DNA of 42,038 nucleotides from an uncultured Bacteroidota bacterium (lineage in GTDB: Bacteria > Bacteroidota > Bacteroidia > Chitinophagales > UBA8649). The notes below the pieces were generated by a model, which saw only the letters and a program-made list of their open reading frames with translations, did no database searches and was not told the DNA's origin. Shown here piece by piece: positions 8,431 to 17,390 of the stretch (positions are counted from its first letter, which is position 1; each line of letters begins with the position of its first letter). Both the position numbers and the translations under genes were made by a program. The DNA is taken from contig CAKZQD010000016.1 of NCBI GenBank assembly GCA_937139485.1, forward strand, positions 1-42,038, read 5' to 3'.

Positions 8431-8474
8431 AACCTTTATCAAAATATTATTTAGTAAAATTCGTTTTGTCTAAA

Positions 8475-9446
8475 ATGAATAAATTTATCAAAGCTTTATC
8501 TTTCATTTTTATAGTTTCTACACTAATTATGTTAGCTGGTAGAAACCATCTAATACTTGGAACTTTTTTAATAATAAGTCGCTACTTACTTATTTTAATA
8601 TTCGTAATTTTGATTTATCAATCTATAAAAAAAGAATTCTTTAAAATCAAGAAATATCTTGTAATTACAATTGGTTTACTATTCATAGAATCTGCTTATG
8701 TTAAATTTAATACAGCAAATTTTAACTTAAATACAAAGTCAGCTAATAAGCAAAAACTAAGTATTATTAGTTATAATATATACTTTAAAAATAAAAATCG
8801 AAGATCTTCTTTAAATTTAATCAAATCAAAAAAAGCTGATATTGTTTTTTTACAAGAAGTTACTCCAAAATGGAATAACAGCTTGAATGCCAATCTAAAT
8901 TATCCACATAAAATTACAAAAGCACTTAATGGAACGCATGGTATTTCCGTATATGCGAAGCATCCTATAAAATTAATACAATACATCAACAATGATTATG
9001 GCTTACCAATAGCACAAATAATTGAATTAAATATTAAAGGGAAAAATATACTACTTTGCAATACTCATTTAGCTTCGCCTGCAAAAGCAGTTGAGAATCC
9101 AGAATACTTTTTGACTTATTATTTTGAAAATTATAAACAGCGTAAAAAACAATACAATAAAATAGAAAGCTACATTAATTCTATAGAAAATAATTATGCA
9201 GAAATTTTATTTATTGGAGATTTAAATACTACAGAATACGAACCCCTTTTTAGAGATATAATGTATGACTGGCAAAATACTTCAAAAAATTTCTTCTCTA
9301 AAAGTTTTCCAAATTCTAGTAAACTAGACCCTGTAATAAACTTAGATTACATACTATTTAGAAAAAAAGCTGAGATTGTACAATATGAAGTTTTGAAAGG
9401 AGGAAGTTCAGATCATTCAGCTATTTATTCTGAAATTCAGTTTTAA
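8475..9446 (+). CDS. Membrane-anchored endonuclease/exonuclease/phosphatase-family protein
   Basis: ATG 8475 (MNKFIKALS) is chosen over the TTG at 8466, which adds only three residues. The N-terminal 90 residues hold three to four hydrophobic helices. The catalytic domain has the EEP motifs in order: SYNIYFKN (metal/substrate Asn), VFLQEV (catalytic Glu), CNTHLASP (His), IGDLNTTEYEP (Asp-Asn), LDYILF and SSDHSAI (Asp-His at the end). The active site looks complete. The family includes DNases, phosphodiesterases and sphingomyelinases; membrane-bound Bacteroidota members are of unknown substrate. It follows the YdcF-like gene in the same direction after 44 nt. Confidence 0.9.
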   Translation: MNKFIKALSFIFIVSTLIMLAGRNHLILGTFLIISRYLLILIFVILIYQSIKKEFFKIKKYLVITIGLLFIESAYVKFNTANFNLNTKSANKQKLSIISYNIYFKNKNRRSSLNLIKSKKADIVFLQEVTPKWNNSLNANLNYPHKITKALNGTHGISVYAKHPIKLIQYINNDYGLPIAQIIELNIKGKNILLCNTHLASPAKAVENPEYFLTYYFENYKQRKKQYNKIESYINSIENNYAEILFIGDLNTTEYEPLFRDIMYDWQNTSKNFFSKSFPNSSKLDPVINLDYILFRKKAEIVQYEVLKGGSSDHSAIYSEIQF

Positions 9447-9477
9447 AGCTTAAATTTACTTCCAAACAAAAAACAAT

Positions 9478-9699
9478 ATGGATTGGTTTTCGATTATACT
9501 AGGAATTTTAGCAACAGGTTTTGGTTTATACACATTAAATTCACGTAGACAAAAAGATTATTCATCTGCAAGGCTCAATGCTATGAAATCTATGTTTGGC
9601 GAAAACGCTGGAGACAAAGTACACTTTATTGCTTACGGAATAATTCCTTTAGTAATAGGTGTAATGATGTTTCTAAAGGCTTTTGGAATTAGTTTGTAA
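9478..9699 (+). CDS. Small two-helix membrane protein, unknown
   Basis: 73 residues, MDWFSIILGI ... FLKAFGISL. Hydrophobic helices lie at about residues 4-20 and 50-70, separated by a charged loop with SRRQKDYSSARLNAMKSMFGENAGDK. I do not recognise a family with confidence. It lies 31 nt after the EEP gene in the same direction and may share its transcript. Good coding character (clean ATG, no overlap with another gene) supports it as real. Confidence 0.6.
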   Translation: MDWFSIILGILATGFGLYTLNSRRQKDYSSARLNAMKSMFGENAGDKVHFIAYGIIPLVIGVMMFLKAFGISL

Positions 9700-9727
9700 A
9701 AAAATAAAATATTCATAATATTATTAT

Positions 9728-10066
9728 ATGAAATGGTTTTTTATTGCCCTAACTTTACTTATTATTCCTATTTCATTAATTATTATTATTAATGAAACGA
9801 GCCAATTTAACTCTTCAAAACAATGCTCTTGGCAATGCCATAATAACACTTTTAACTGTAAAGAAAATCACACCAAACTTCTTAAACCTTATATAAATAA
9901 GATTGACATTATCTACAATTTTATAATTCAATCTCTTACAAACACAGGTAATTATAAACAAGCAAATATTTTATATTTAGTAATAATTTGGCCTATTATT
10001 ATGCTTGGTTTAAGCCTTGGAAACATATTTTTATTTCAAAAATTGAGAAATGGAACAAATTATTAA
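9728..10066 (+). CDS. Small membrane protein with C-x3-C/C-x4-H motif and IWP helix
   Basis: 112 residues with an N-terminal hydrophobic segment (about 3-22, possibly a signal anchor), a polar stretch CSWQCHNNTFNCKENH carrying three Cys and two His, and a second membrane helix LYLVIIWPIIMLGLSLGN. The Cys/His spacing would allow metal or heme binding or disulfides outside the membrane, but this is inference. The last 17 nt overlap the next gene, which carries a similar IWP helix, so the two are probably translated together. Function unknown. Confidence 0.6.
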   Translation: MKWFFIALTLLIIPISLIIIINETSQFNSSKQCSWQCHNNTFNCKENHTKLLKPYINKIDIIYNFIIQSLTNTGNYKQANILYLVIIWPIIMLGLSLGNIFLFQKLRNGTNY

Positions 10067-10244
10067 TTTTTTTTACCAATATTGTACAGATTTTGTAGTA
10101 AATTTAGCTAACTTACTCCATCTTTCTTATTACGAAATTAATGCTTTCATCTTTGTTTTTATTTGGCCAACATTCACGATATTTCTTATTCTCATTTTTT
10201 GCTTTCAATTATTAATAATACTAAAAAAAACAAAATTTACATAA
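10050..10244 (+). CDS. 64-aa membrane protein with IWP helix, overlapping partner
   Basis: MEQIINFFYQ ... KKTKFT. An amphipathic N-terminal half is followed by one membrane helix FIFVFIWPTFTIFLIL. The segment around IWP resembles the C-terminal helix of the overlapping upstream protein (NILYLVIIWP versus NAFIFVFIWP). The ATG lies 17 nt before the upstream stop. I have no functional assignment. Confidence 0.55.
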   Translation: MEQIINFFYQYCTDFVVNLANLLHLSYYEINAFIFVFIWPTFTIFLILIFCFQLLIILKKTKFT

Positions 10245-10247
10245 GTT

Positions 10248-10255
10248 TATCTTTG
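10248..10255 (+). promoter_or_regulatory. -7 box TATCTTTG of the DEAD-box helicase
   Basis: An exact TAnnTTTG match 24 nt before ATG 10279 and 3 nt after the preceding stop codon; it gives the helicase its own promoter. Confidence 0.7.
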
Positions 10256-10278
10256 CGCTTTTCAACTAAAAACACACT

Positions 10279-11415
10279 ATGTCATTTTTAAAACTAGGCT
10301 TATCTAAAGAACTTGCAAATCAGGTTTCTAAACAAAATTATAAAAAACCAACTCCTGTACAAAATGAAGCCATTCCAAATATTTTATTAGGAATAGACCT
10401 ACTTGCAGTAGCAAAAACAGGTTCTGGTAAAACGGCAGCTTTTGTGCTACCATTACTTCAACTTTTAGAAAAACCGAAAAAGAAAAAAACACGTTTTATA
10501 AGAAGTTTAATTCTTTCGCCAACAAGAGAACTTGCTGAACAATTGAAAGGTGTAATAGAACAATTTACCGATAACTTAGCTTACAAAATAAACACAATGG
10601 CAGTTTATGGTGGTGTATCTATAAACCCTCAGATGCAAAAATTGTCTAATGTAGATATTCTGGTTGCTACACCAGGAAGATTGCTCGATTTATTAGAGCA
10701 AAATGCAGTTCATTTATCTGAAACTGAAGTTTTAATTTTAGACGAAGCAGATAAAATGCTCAACAAAGCTTTTGAAGAAGAAATGGGCAAAATATTATCT
10801 TTTTTACCAAAAAAACGTCAAAATTTACTTTTTTCGGCAACTTTTAGTGAAAAAATAGAAAAAATATCTTCGACCATACTGTCTAAACCTACTGTTGTTA
10901 GAATAAAAGAAGAAGAAAATAACATTGATTTAATAACGCAAAAAGCCTATTTAGTAAAAGCCGAAAACAAAGGCCCATTTTTAAGAAAATTGATAAATGA
11001 AAATGATTTTAAACAGATATTAATTTTTGTTTCTTCTACCAGAACAGCAGACAATTTAGTACAAAAACTAAACAAAAACGGAATTTCGAGTCACGCTATT
11101 CATAGCAAAAAATCTCAAGCAGCTAGAACAGAAGCCTTGAGAAGATTTAAACAAGGAAATATCAATGTTTTGGTTGCTACAGATTTACTAGCCAGAGGAA
11201 TCGACATAGATTTTTTGCCTTGCGTAATAAATTATGAACTGCCCAGATCGCCAAAAGATTATGTACACAGAATAGGAAGAACTGGTAGAGCAGAAAACGC
11301 TGGAAAAGCAATTAGTTTAATAACAAAAGATGATGCACATCATTTTAAAATTATACAGAAAAAGATGAAAAAGCAAGTTGAAACTGTAAAAGTAGAACAA
11401 AAGCCTAAGCAATAA
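10279..11415 (+). CDS. DEAD-box ATP-dependent RNA helicase, RhlE-like
   Basis: 378 residues with the full motif set: Q motif PTPVQNEAIP, motif I AKTGSGKT, Ia SPTRELAEQ, Ib ATPGRLLDLL, II LDEAD, III SAT, IV ILIFVSSTRTA, V ATDLLARGIDI and VI HRIGRTGRA. It unwinds structured RNA, most often in ribosome assembly, mRNA turnover or cold adaptation. The core ends soon after motif VI with a short lysine-rich tail (KKMKKQVETVKVEQKPKQ) and no RBD, so it is a minimal RhlE-type enzyme. Its 3' end overlaps the 3' end of the convergent response regulator by 11 nt, so antisense overlap between the two transcripts is likely. Confidence 0.95.
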   Translation: MSFLKLGLSKELANQVSKQNYKKPTPVQNEAIPNILLGIDLLAVAKTGSGKTAAFVLPLLQLLEKPKKKKTRFIRSLILSPTRELAEQLKGVIEQFTDNLAYKINTMAVYGGVSINPQMQKLSNVDILVATPGRLLDLLEQNAVHLSETEVLILDEADKMLNKAFEEEMGKILSFLPKKRQNLLFSATFSEKIEKISSTILSKPTVVRIKEEENNIDLITQKAYLVKAENKGPFLRKLINENDFKQILIFVSSTRTADNLVQKLNKNGISSHAIHSKKSQAARTEALRRFKQGNINVLVATDLLARGIDIDFLPCVINYELPRSPKDYVHRIGRTGRAENAGKAISLITKDDAHHFKIIQKKMKKQVETVKVEQKPKQ

Positions 11416-12097
11416 ACTTATAGCCTACACCTCTTACAGAATGAAAATGTTGTGGCTTTTTTGGATTTTCTTCAAAATATTTTCTAAACGAAAGTATAAA
11501 ATTATCGATAGTTCTTGTAGAAGGAAATACATCATAACCCCAAACATATTGCAATATCTGCTGTCTAGAAACAACTTCATTTTTTCTATCAATTAAAAGT
11601 TTTAATAATTTCAATTCTTTACTTGTAAGACTTATTTCACCTTTCAATGTTTGAGCAGTAAAAGTGTTAAAATTTACACGATTCTCACCAAAATTATAAT
11701 CGCTAAATTCGTCAGCATCTTCATTACTTTTAAAACTTCTTTTTACTAATACTTTTACTCTAAGCAAAAGTTCTTCAAGATTAAAAGGCTTTGTTAAATA
11801 ATCATCTGCGCCAACTTTCAGTCCGTTTATTTTATCTTTTGAAGTGTCTTTTGCTGTTAAAAATAAGATTGGCGTTTCGGTATCAGAAAGTCTTATTTTT
11901 TCACAAACTTCAAAACCATTTACTTCTGGCATCATTACATCTAATATTGCTAAGGTAAATCTTTGCTCACCAAAAACTTTTAAGGCTGCTGCACCATTTT
12001 CAACAGCTTCTACTTCATATCCTTCTAGTTCTAAGTTTAATGTGATTCCTTCTCTTAAACTTTTTTCGTCTTCTGCTAATAATATTCGTGCCTTCAT
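11405..12097 (-). CDS. OmpR/PhoB-family response regulator
   Basis: 230 residues. The receiver domain has the acidic pair E9/D10, phospho-acceptor D53 (AILDVMMPE), T81 and K103 (LTKPF). The C-terminal winged helix (about 130-230) ends with the DNA-contacting YDVFPSTRTIDNFILSFRKYFE and GVGYKF typical of OmpR/PhoB. It is the last gene of a minus-strand run that starts with a lipoprotein and two histidine kinases, and is the only regulator there, so it is the likely output for both kinases (inference). The 79-nt gap to the kinase contains no obvious terminator. Confidence 0.95.
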   Translation of the reverse strand: MKARILLAEDEKSLREGITLNLELEGYEVEAVENGAAALKVFGEQRFTLAILDVMMPEVNGFEVCEKIRLSDTETPILFLTAKDTSKDKINGLKVGADDYLTKPFNLEELLLRVKVLVKRSFKSNEDADEFSDYNFGENRVNFNTFTAQTLKGEISLTSKELKLLKLLIDRKNEVVSRQQILQYVWGYDVFPSTRTIDNFILSFRKYFEENPKKPQHFHSVRGVGYKFIA

Positions 12098-12176
12098 ACT
12101 TAGGGTTTTTTAGGTGTTAAATGTAATTTATAGACTAAAGGTTATTAAAAAATCTTAAAATTTAGTCATTGAAATG

Positions 12177-13091
12177 TCAAACTTGAAAATTGATACTAAA
12201 AATAGAACCTACAGGAGCATTGTCATAAATTTCTATATTACCCTTGTGAAATTTAACTAATTCATTTACAATATACAATCCTAAGCCTGTTCCTTTTGTT
12301 GCTCTAACTTCTTCATTTCCAACTCTATAAAACTTATCAAACACTTTTAGTTTTTCTTCTTCCGCTATTCCTAAACCTACATCTTTTACCGTCATTAATA
12401 TATTTTCTTCAAAATAAGTCAATGAAAAATATACTGGACTGTTTTCTGGAGAATATTTTATAGCGTTTTCTAGTAGGTTTATTATTATGGAAGTAAAACC
12501 AGATTTGTCTGCTTCTAAAATAATATTTTCATCTATTTCTGCTATTATTTTATTTGTTGAAGCAGTTCTACAACGCTCTACAATTTGCTTACTTAGATCA
12601 CTTATATTTAATTTTTGCTTAGAAAAACCATAAGCGTCATTATCTATTTTTGCAGCTAAAAGCACATTTTCTACTAGGTTCTGGAGTCTATCTACTTCAT
12701 ATAAAGAATTTGTAATTAGTTTGTCTTTTATTTCTGGTTTTAGTTCATGTTTTTTTAATGTTTCAGACATTAGCTTTATAGAAGAAAGTGGCGATTTTAG
12801 TTCGTGAGTAATCGAAAGTATAAAATTTTGTTGTTGCCTAGAAAAATTTATTTCTTGTTCTACAGATTTTTTTACTCTAAAAACCAAAATAACGAGTAAC
12901 AAAGTAAAAACAAGCCCTTCAGTAATAATCATTATTTTTTCTCGTTCGTACTTTTTATTTAAAGTCAAAAAAGCCTCAGAAGTTTTATATGCTTCTGATA
13001 CATTATTAAGTTCGTGAATTTTTATTTCGTTAGAAAAATTTATTTTCGTTTTTTTATACAGAAGAAAAGTCCACCAAAAAAGGAAAGACAA
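12177..13091 (-). CDS. Sensor histidine kinase, HisKA/HATPase; true start probably upstream at a non-ATG codon
   Basis: Residues visible: second membrane helix IMIITEGLVFTLLLVILVF, HisKA box SITHELKSPLSSIKL (phospho-His), N box NLLENAIKYSP, DVGLGIAEEE (G1), FDKFYR, and G2 GTGLGLYIV. A small periplasmic loop of about 40 residues separates two membrane helices. The coordinates start at the first accepted codon, a TTG at 13091, but that leaves only part of the first helix. The frame stays open to 13169, and the added residues INSNKKYIFFYITLIYV complete the helix; no ATG, GTG or TTG is present there. An ATC at 13142, 5 nt after the upstream stop, is the best natural start (inference). Confidence 0.88.
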   Translation of the reverse strand: MSFLFWWTFLLYKKTKINFSNEIKIHELNNVSEAYKTSEAFLTLNKKYEREKIMIITEGLVFTLLLVILVFRVKKSVEQEINFSRQQQNFILSITHELKSPLSSIKLMSETLKKHELKPEIKDKLITNSLYEVDRLQNLVENVLLAAKIDNDAYGFSKQKLNISDLSKQIVERCRTASTNKIIAEIDENIILEADKSGFTSIIINLLENAIKYSPENSPVYFSLTYFEENILMTVKDVGLGIAEEEKLKVFDKFYRVGNEEVRATKGTGLGLYIVNELVKFHKGNIEIYDNAPVGSIFSINFQV

Positions 13092-13147
13092 TACGTAAAT
13101 AAGCGTAATGTAAAAAAAGATATATTTTTTGTTGCTATTGATATTTT

Positions 13148-16100
13148 TTAATTTATTATTTCTACAAATTTAGGCAATTTAACGTAAAAACTGGTACCGC
13201 TTTTATACTCAGATTCGAACCAAATATCGCCATCTACGTTTTCTATAATTTGTTTAGATATTGCAAGTCCCAATCCTGTTCCCGAAGATTTTGTAGTAAA
13301 GTTTGGTACAAATACTTTATGTTTTTCTTCATTGGTAATTCCTATTCCATTATCTGTAATACAAACTAAATAGTCTGCATTTTCTTTAGTTAATTTTACT
13401 GTAATAACTCTAATTTCATTTTCATCAGTTGCCTGAATAGCATTTTTTATTAAGTTGTTAAACACCGAAATCATTTGATTTTTATCTGCAAGAATAATAG
13501 CATTTTCAAAAGCATATTCTTTTACTAAATTAATTTTATCGTGCTTAAATAAATCTGCAGCAGAATTAATTACTTCTACCAAATCTATTGCTACTTTGTC
13601 TCCTTTGGGCATTTTCGCAAAGGAAGAAAAAGCCGTTGCTATTGCAGAAAGATTATCAATTTGCTCTATAAGTGTTTTAGAAACTTTTACTGCCAAATTT
13701 GCTCCTTTTTCTTTATCGTCTTTAAGTACATTTTGCAGATATTGAATGCTCAATTTCATTGGTGTTAGAGGATTTTTAATCTCGTGAGCTATTTGCTTTG
13801 CCATTTCTCTCCAAGCACTATCTCTTTCAGATTTTGCCAGTAATTTTGCATTTTGCTCTAATTGTAAAATCATTCTATTGTACTCTTTCACCAATGCTCC
13901 TATTTCATCATCTTGCTTCCAATTTATAGTTTCGTTTTTTTGAGTAAGCTTTATATCTTTTAGTTTATTACTAATTACTTTTAGTGGGTTTGTTATAGAA
14001 TTTGATATAAAAAAAGCTACAATACTCGCTATAAGTAGTAATAAAACATACACATTTATAAGCGAAATCATAAAATTAGAAATGTCTTGATTTAAGTTTT
14101 TTTCTTTTGCAAAGTATGGTACATTTAAAAAAGCCATACTTTTGCCTTGCTTATCTAAAATTGGTAAATAAGAAGATAAATATTGTAAATTTCCTATGTT
14201 TTCTTCTTGAACCAATAAAGATTTCTGTTCATTATTGAGTAAAACATAAGCCTCTGGATTTATAATATTAGAAAGTAAACCACTAGAAAAAATACCATCT
14301 TGAGAACTTTTTAAAAGTTGCCCTTCGGTATTAAATATATTCAAATCCATTTTATGAATATCTGAAATTTCTAAAATATCGGTATTTACACTATTCAATA
14401 AATAGTTATAAAAACGCTCAGAAGTATTTAATTTATTTTTTTCTATAAGGTGTTTTAATGAAATTCCAATAGACTTTTGTTTTCTAATTAATCTTTTTTT
14501 ATGATAAGAATTATATTGTTCAGAAAAATAACTTACGGTGGCTAAACCAATTCCAAAAAACGATAATAACACTAGCGATAGCATTGCTATTGCAATACGT
14601 TTTCTAAAAGAAAAATTGAAAATATTTTTATTTAGCTTTGAAGTTAAACGGAAATAAATTAAAACAAAAAAGAAACCTAATATCAAATAAAAGACCAACA
14701 CAAAAGAAAAAACAGAAATCATATCAAATAAAGTTTCTTTTTTACTTGAAATAATTATTTTTTTGTGTGCATCTATAGTATAAACTGTATGTTCGTATCC
14801 ATCTTTAAAATACGCTGTTTCTTTAAGGTTTTCGATGTTAGACACATAAGCAAACTCATCGCTTTGACTCATTAAATTATTGTCTATATAAACAGCATAT
14901 TCAAAATCTTCATTGTATTGTTTTATTAAATCATTTTTTCCTTCTAATAATAATTCTGGATATACATTGCCAATATCGTAGGTTTTAGGAGATATTTTTA
15001 TAGCTAAAGTTCCTACAATCTTCTTTTCATCAATTATTTGTAGCAAAGACAAATATGAAGATTGATAAGTTTTTGCTTTTATAAAAATTAAATTTTCGTT
15101 GAGTGTACTTTCTCCATATTTGTTTATTATGGTGTAATAGTCTTCTAAAGTTTCACTACTTTTTGTTTTTATTGCTTTTCCTTCTACATTAAATGGTGTT
15201 ATAGCAACATTAAATTTGCTGTAATAACCTCCAAAATAAAGAAAATTCATTCTCTTATAAACATCTGAGTAAGAGATCATTGGATATTTAAAAAACTTTT
15301 TTATTAAAGCATCTCCTTGAATTTTAGAAGCTATTTTATCAAAATAATCTTCTGCTGTTACATCTCTTTGTCTCGATTTTTTTGAAGCCAAAGTTTGCTT
15401 TATGCTCATTTGTTTCTGAACAGAAAATTCTCTTATTAAACTAGAAACCTGTATTACTGCAAAAAATAAAGTCAGTAAAATAATTATTACTGTTCGGTTA
15501 CTTTTACTTTGTTTAAAATTAAAAAACACAAGTAAACTGTAAAGCAAAAACAAAAAACTTGCTCCTATTGAAAGAATTTCAAAATTAAAATAATAAAGTA
15601 ATAAACCAACAATTACAGATTGAAAGACTACAATTGCAATTTTAAAATTATTGTTTTTTATCGTAAATAAATATGATAAATGTATTAATAAGAAAATTAA
15701 ACTCACCAGCAAGCCAACTATTAAACCAAAAATAGCGTACGCATTAAAAAGGCTTAAATTTTTAGGACCAAAATTTATAACAGAATCTAAAACTAATTTT
15801 TTTAAAGTAATACTAGAAAAAACGTATAAAAAAATCGAAAAAATAGCCAACACAAAAGGAATAAGCTTTGTAAATGGCTTACTACTACGCATTAAGTTTA
15901 TAAATATATAATAAACAACTCCTAAAAAATATAATGAAAAAATAAATAGAAAACCAAGAGAATTTAAAAACTTACTACCATAGAGCATAGGACTAAAAAG
16001 TACTAATTTATTAAATTCAAAAGGAATAAAATAGCATAATAAATAGAGTAAAAAACCTAGAAAAAACAAACAAACTACACCTAAATAATGTTTATTTTTT

Positions 16101-16789
16101 TTGCTAAAAAACTTCACTAATTCTACACAGAGAAAAAAGTAAAAAAACAAGACTAAAATACTGATAGTAAGTTTTGTCTTACTAATATTTTTTTGATCTT
16201 CAGTATTGTGTTGAATTCTAAAAATTGTATTTCCATTAGGATCCAATATTTGCTCACCTTTTTCTAAAGCAATTGGCATAATTACATCTGCATCTTGAAA
16301 TTGAAATTGCTTAGAAAAACTGTTTGATAAATATTTATTTACGAAATTGTAACTATAGCGCAATAAACTAAGCGCAACATATTCTCTATCTCCTTTGGTT
16401 TTTTTTAATGCAATGTAGTAGCCATTATTTAAACTTATTTGCTTAGCTGTATCATTTAAACTTGCAATATTTAAATCTGGTATTGCTTTATTTTCATTCC
16501 AAAAAACAAGTTCTCCTTTTTCATATACAAATAAATCGAAGGGTAAATCTTCTTCAATAGTTTTAAATTCTTCTATTGATACATTATTAATGTTTAAATT
16601 TTCATTATTGCTTACATTTTCTAAACTAGAATAGATTTTTTCAATTTCGGCTTCGGCGTGTATTTTTACTTCTTTAAAATTTATCGTATCTGAAAAAAAA
16701 TAAATGTAAAGTGTGCCAAGTACTACCAGTACAAAAAGTAAGAAATGTAATATTTGCTTTTTATTCAAAAGTGCTAGAATTAATTGCAA
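13148..16789 (-). CDS. Large multi-membrane sensor histidine kinase with HAMP, NtrY-like catalytic core
   Basis: 1213 residues. Order: membrane helix 12-31; extracytoplasmic domain to about 190; seven or eight helices from about 200 to 460; a second extracytoplasmic region (about 465-690); helices near 700 and 745; a third sensory region (about 770-900); a helix FMISLINVYVLLLLIASIVAFF; HAMP (SITNPLKVISNKL); HisKA AHEIKNPLTPMKLS with the phospho-His near residue 1005; HATPase NLIKNAIQATDE, DNGIGI, GTGLGLAISKQI. The HEIKNPLTPMKLS sequence is the NtrY-type box. The start is TTG (no nearby ATG) and overlaps the lipoprotein stop by 10 nt. The ligand is unknown. The middle helices resemble a 7TM receptor more than a plain anchor. 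Confidence 0.92.
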   Translation of the reverse strand: MQLILALLNKKQILHFLLFVLVVLGTLYIYFFSDTINFKEVKIHAEAEIEKIYSSLENVSNNENLNINNVSIEEFKTIEEDLPFDLFVYEKGELVFWNENKAIPDLNIASLNDTAKQISLNNGYYIALKKTKGDREYVALSLLRYSYNFVNKYLSNSFSKQFQFQDADVIMPIALEKGEQILDPNGNTIFRIQHNTEDQKNISKTKLTISILVLFFYFFLCVELVKFFSKKNKHYLGVVCLFFLGFLLYLLCYFIPFEFNKLVLFSPMLYGSKFLNSLGFLFIFSLYFLGVVYYIFINLMRSSKPFTKLIPFVLAIFSIFLYVFSSITLKKLVLDSVINFGPKNLSLFNAYAIFGLIVGLLVSLIFLLIHLSYLFTIKNNNFKIAIVVFQSVIVGLLLYYFNFEILSIGASFLFLLYSLLVFFNFKQSKSNRTVIIILLTLFFAVIQVSSLIREFSVQKQMSIKQTLASKKSRQRDVTAEDYFDKIASKIQGDALIKKFFKYPMISYSDVYKRMNFLYFGGYYSKFNVAITPFNVEGKAIKTKSSETLEDYYTIINKYGESTLNENLIFIKAKTYQSSYLSLLQIIDEKKIVGTLAIKISPKTYDIGNVYPELLLEGKNDLIKQYNEDFEYAVYIDNNLMSQSDEFAYVSNIENLKETAYFKDGYEHTVYTIDAHKKIIISSKKETLFDMISVFSFVLVFYLILGFFFVLIYFRLTSKLNKNIFNFSFRKRIAIAMLSLVLLSFFGIGLATVSYFSEQYNSYHKKRLIRKQKSIGISLKHLIEKNKLNTSERFYNYLLNSVNTDILEISDIHKMDLNIFNTEGQLLKSSQDGIFSSGLLSNIINPEAYVLLNNEQKSLLVQEENIGNLQYLSSYLPILDKQGKSMAFLNVPYFAKEKNLNQDISNFMISLINVYVLLLLIASIVAFFISNSITNPLKVISNKLKDIKLTQKNETINWKQDDEIGALVKEYNRMILQLEQNAKLLAKSERDSAWREMAKQIAHEIKNPLTPMKLSIQYLQNVLKDDKEKGANLAVKVSKTLIEQIDNLSAIATAFSSFAKMPKGDKVAIDLVEVINSAADLFKHDKINLVKEYAFENAIILADKNQMISVFNNLIKNAIQATDENEIRVITVKLTKENADYLVCITDNGIGITNEEKHKVFVPNFTTKSSGTGLGLAISKQIIENVDGDIWFESEYKSGTSFYVKLPKFVEIIN

Positions 16790-17298
16790 TTAATATAAAT
16801 AGTATCGGAAAAAATTTCATTAGATAAGTTTTGAGTTAAATCTCTTACTACTATTTTATAAACTAAAGTGTCAGTAGTACAACTTGTACAAGCACCTAAC
16901 TTACAGAATATTGGTGGTGTTTTTAAAATTAACTCACCAGAAACTGCTTTTATTTTACCGTTTGGTTCAAAATTTGGAAGATTTGTAAGCGCAAAACAAC
17001 TATCTCGCATATCTATTAAAAATGCACCATAATAAGGATCTTTAAAACAAGTAGTATCTGAATCAAAATCACAAACATTTATTCCACAGTTTGCACTTAT
17101 TCCTGCATCTTTTCCCAAATTACCATCTCCATCTTCAAAACTTAATACTAAACTTAGCGTATCTCCAACATTTACTTGATTTTTAGATAAATATAAAAAT
17201 TCAATTTTTGGTTCTGGCGGAAAATCTGGTTTTGTAGTACAAGCTAAAAATGTACAAACAATTGCAAAAAAGAAAAAATAAAATTTAGTGTTATTCAT
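16780..17298 (-). CDS. Exported lipoprotein, first gene of the kinase operon
   Basis: 172 residues with a signal peptide ending in the lipobox FLAC (Cys at about 20). The mature part has an Ig-like look (VNVGDTLSLVLSFEDGDGNLG ... LILKTPPIFC ... LVYKIVVRDLTQNLSNEIFSDTIYIN) and nine or so cysteines, including CKLGACTSC. FEDGDGNLG is a recurring phrase in Bacteroidota surface lipoproteins. The stop overlaps the TTG start of the large kinase by 10 nt, so the two are translationally coupled. A periplasmic accessory to the kinase is a reasonable but untested idea. Confidence 0.8.
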   Translation of the reverse strand: MNNTKFYFFFFAIVCTFLACTTKPDFPPEPKIEFLYLSKNQVNVGDTLSLVLSFEDGDGNLGKDAGISANCGINVCDFDSDTTCFKDPYYGAFLIDMRDSCFALTNLPNFEPNGKIKAVSGELILKTPPIFCKLGACTSCTTDTLVYKIVVRDLTQNLSNEIFSDTIYINCN

Positions 17299-17342
17299 AA
17301 TAATAGTCTACAAAACTTAAAACCTAAAAACATCAAAAGAAT

Positions 17343-17350
17343 TACCTTTG
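17343..17350 (+). promoter_or_regulatory. -7 box TACCTTTG of the LuxE-like gene
   Basis: An exact TAnnTTTG match 40 nt before the TTG start at 17391, in the divergent gap with the lipoprotein gene. Confidence 0.6.
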
Positions 17351-17390
17351 CAAAGTTAATAATTTATACGCAATTAAAATTTAGATAATT

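Noticed and set aside
12133-12167. Inverted repeat GACTAAA...TTTAGTC between the second kinase and the regulator
   Set aside because: Only 7 bp with a 21-nt AT-rich loop and no T run; not distinguishable from background.
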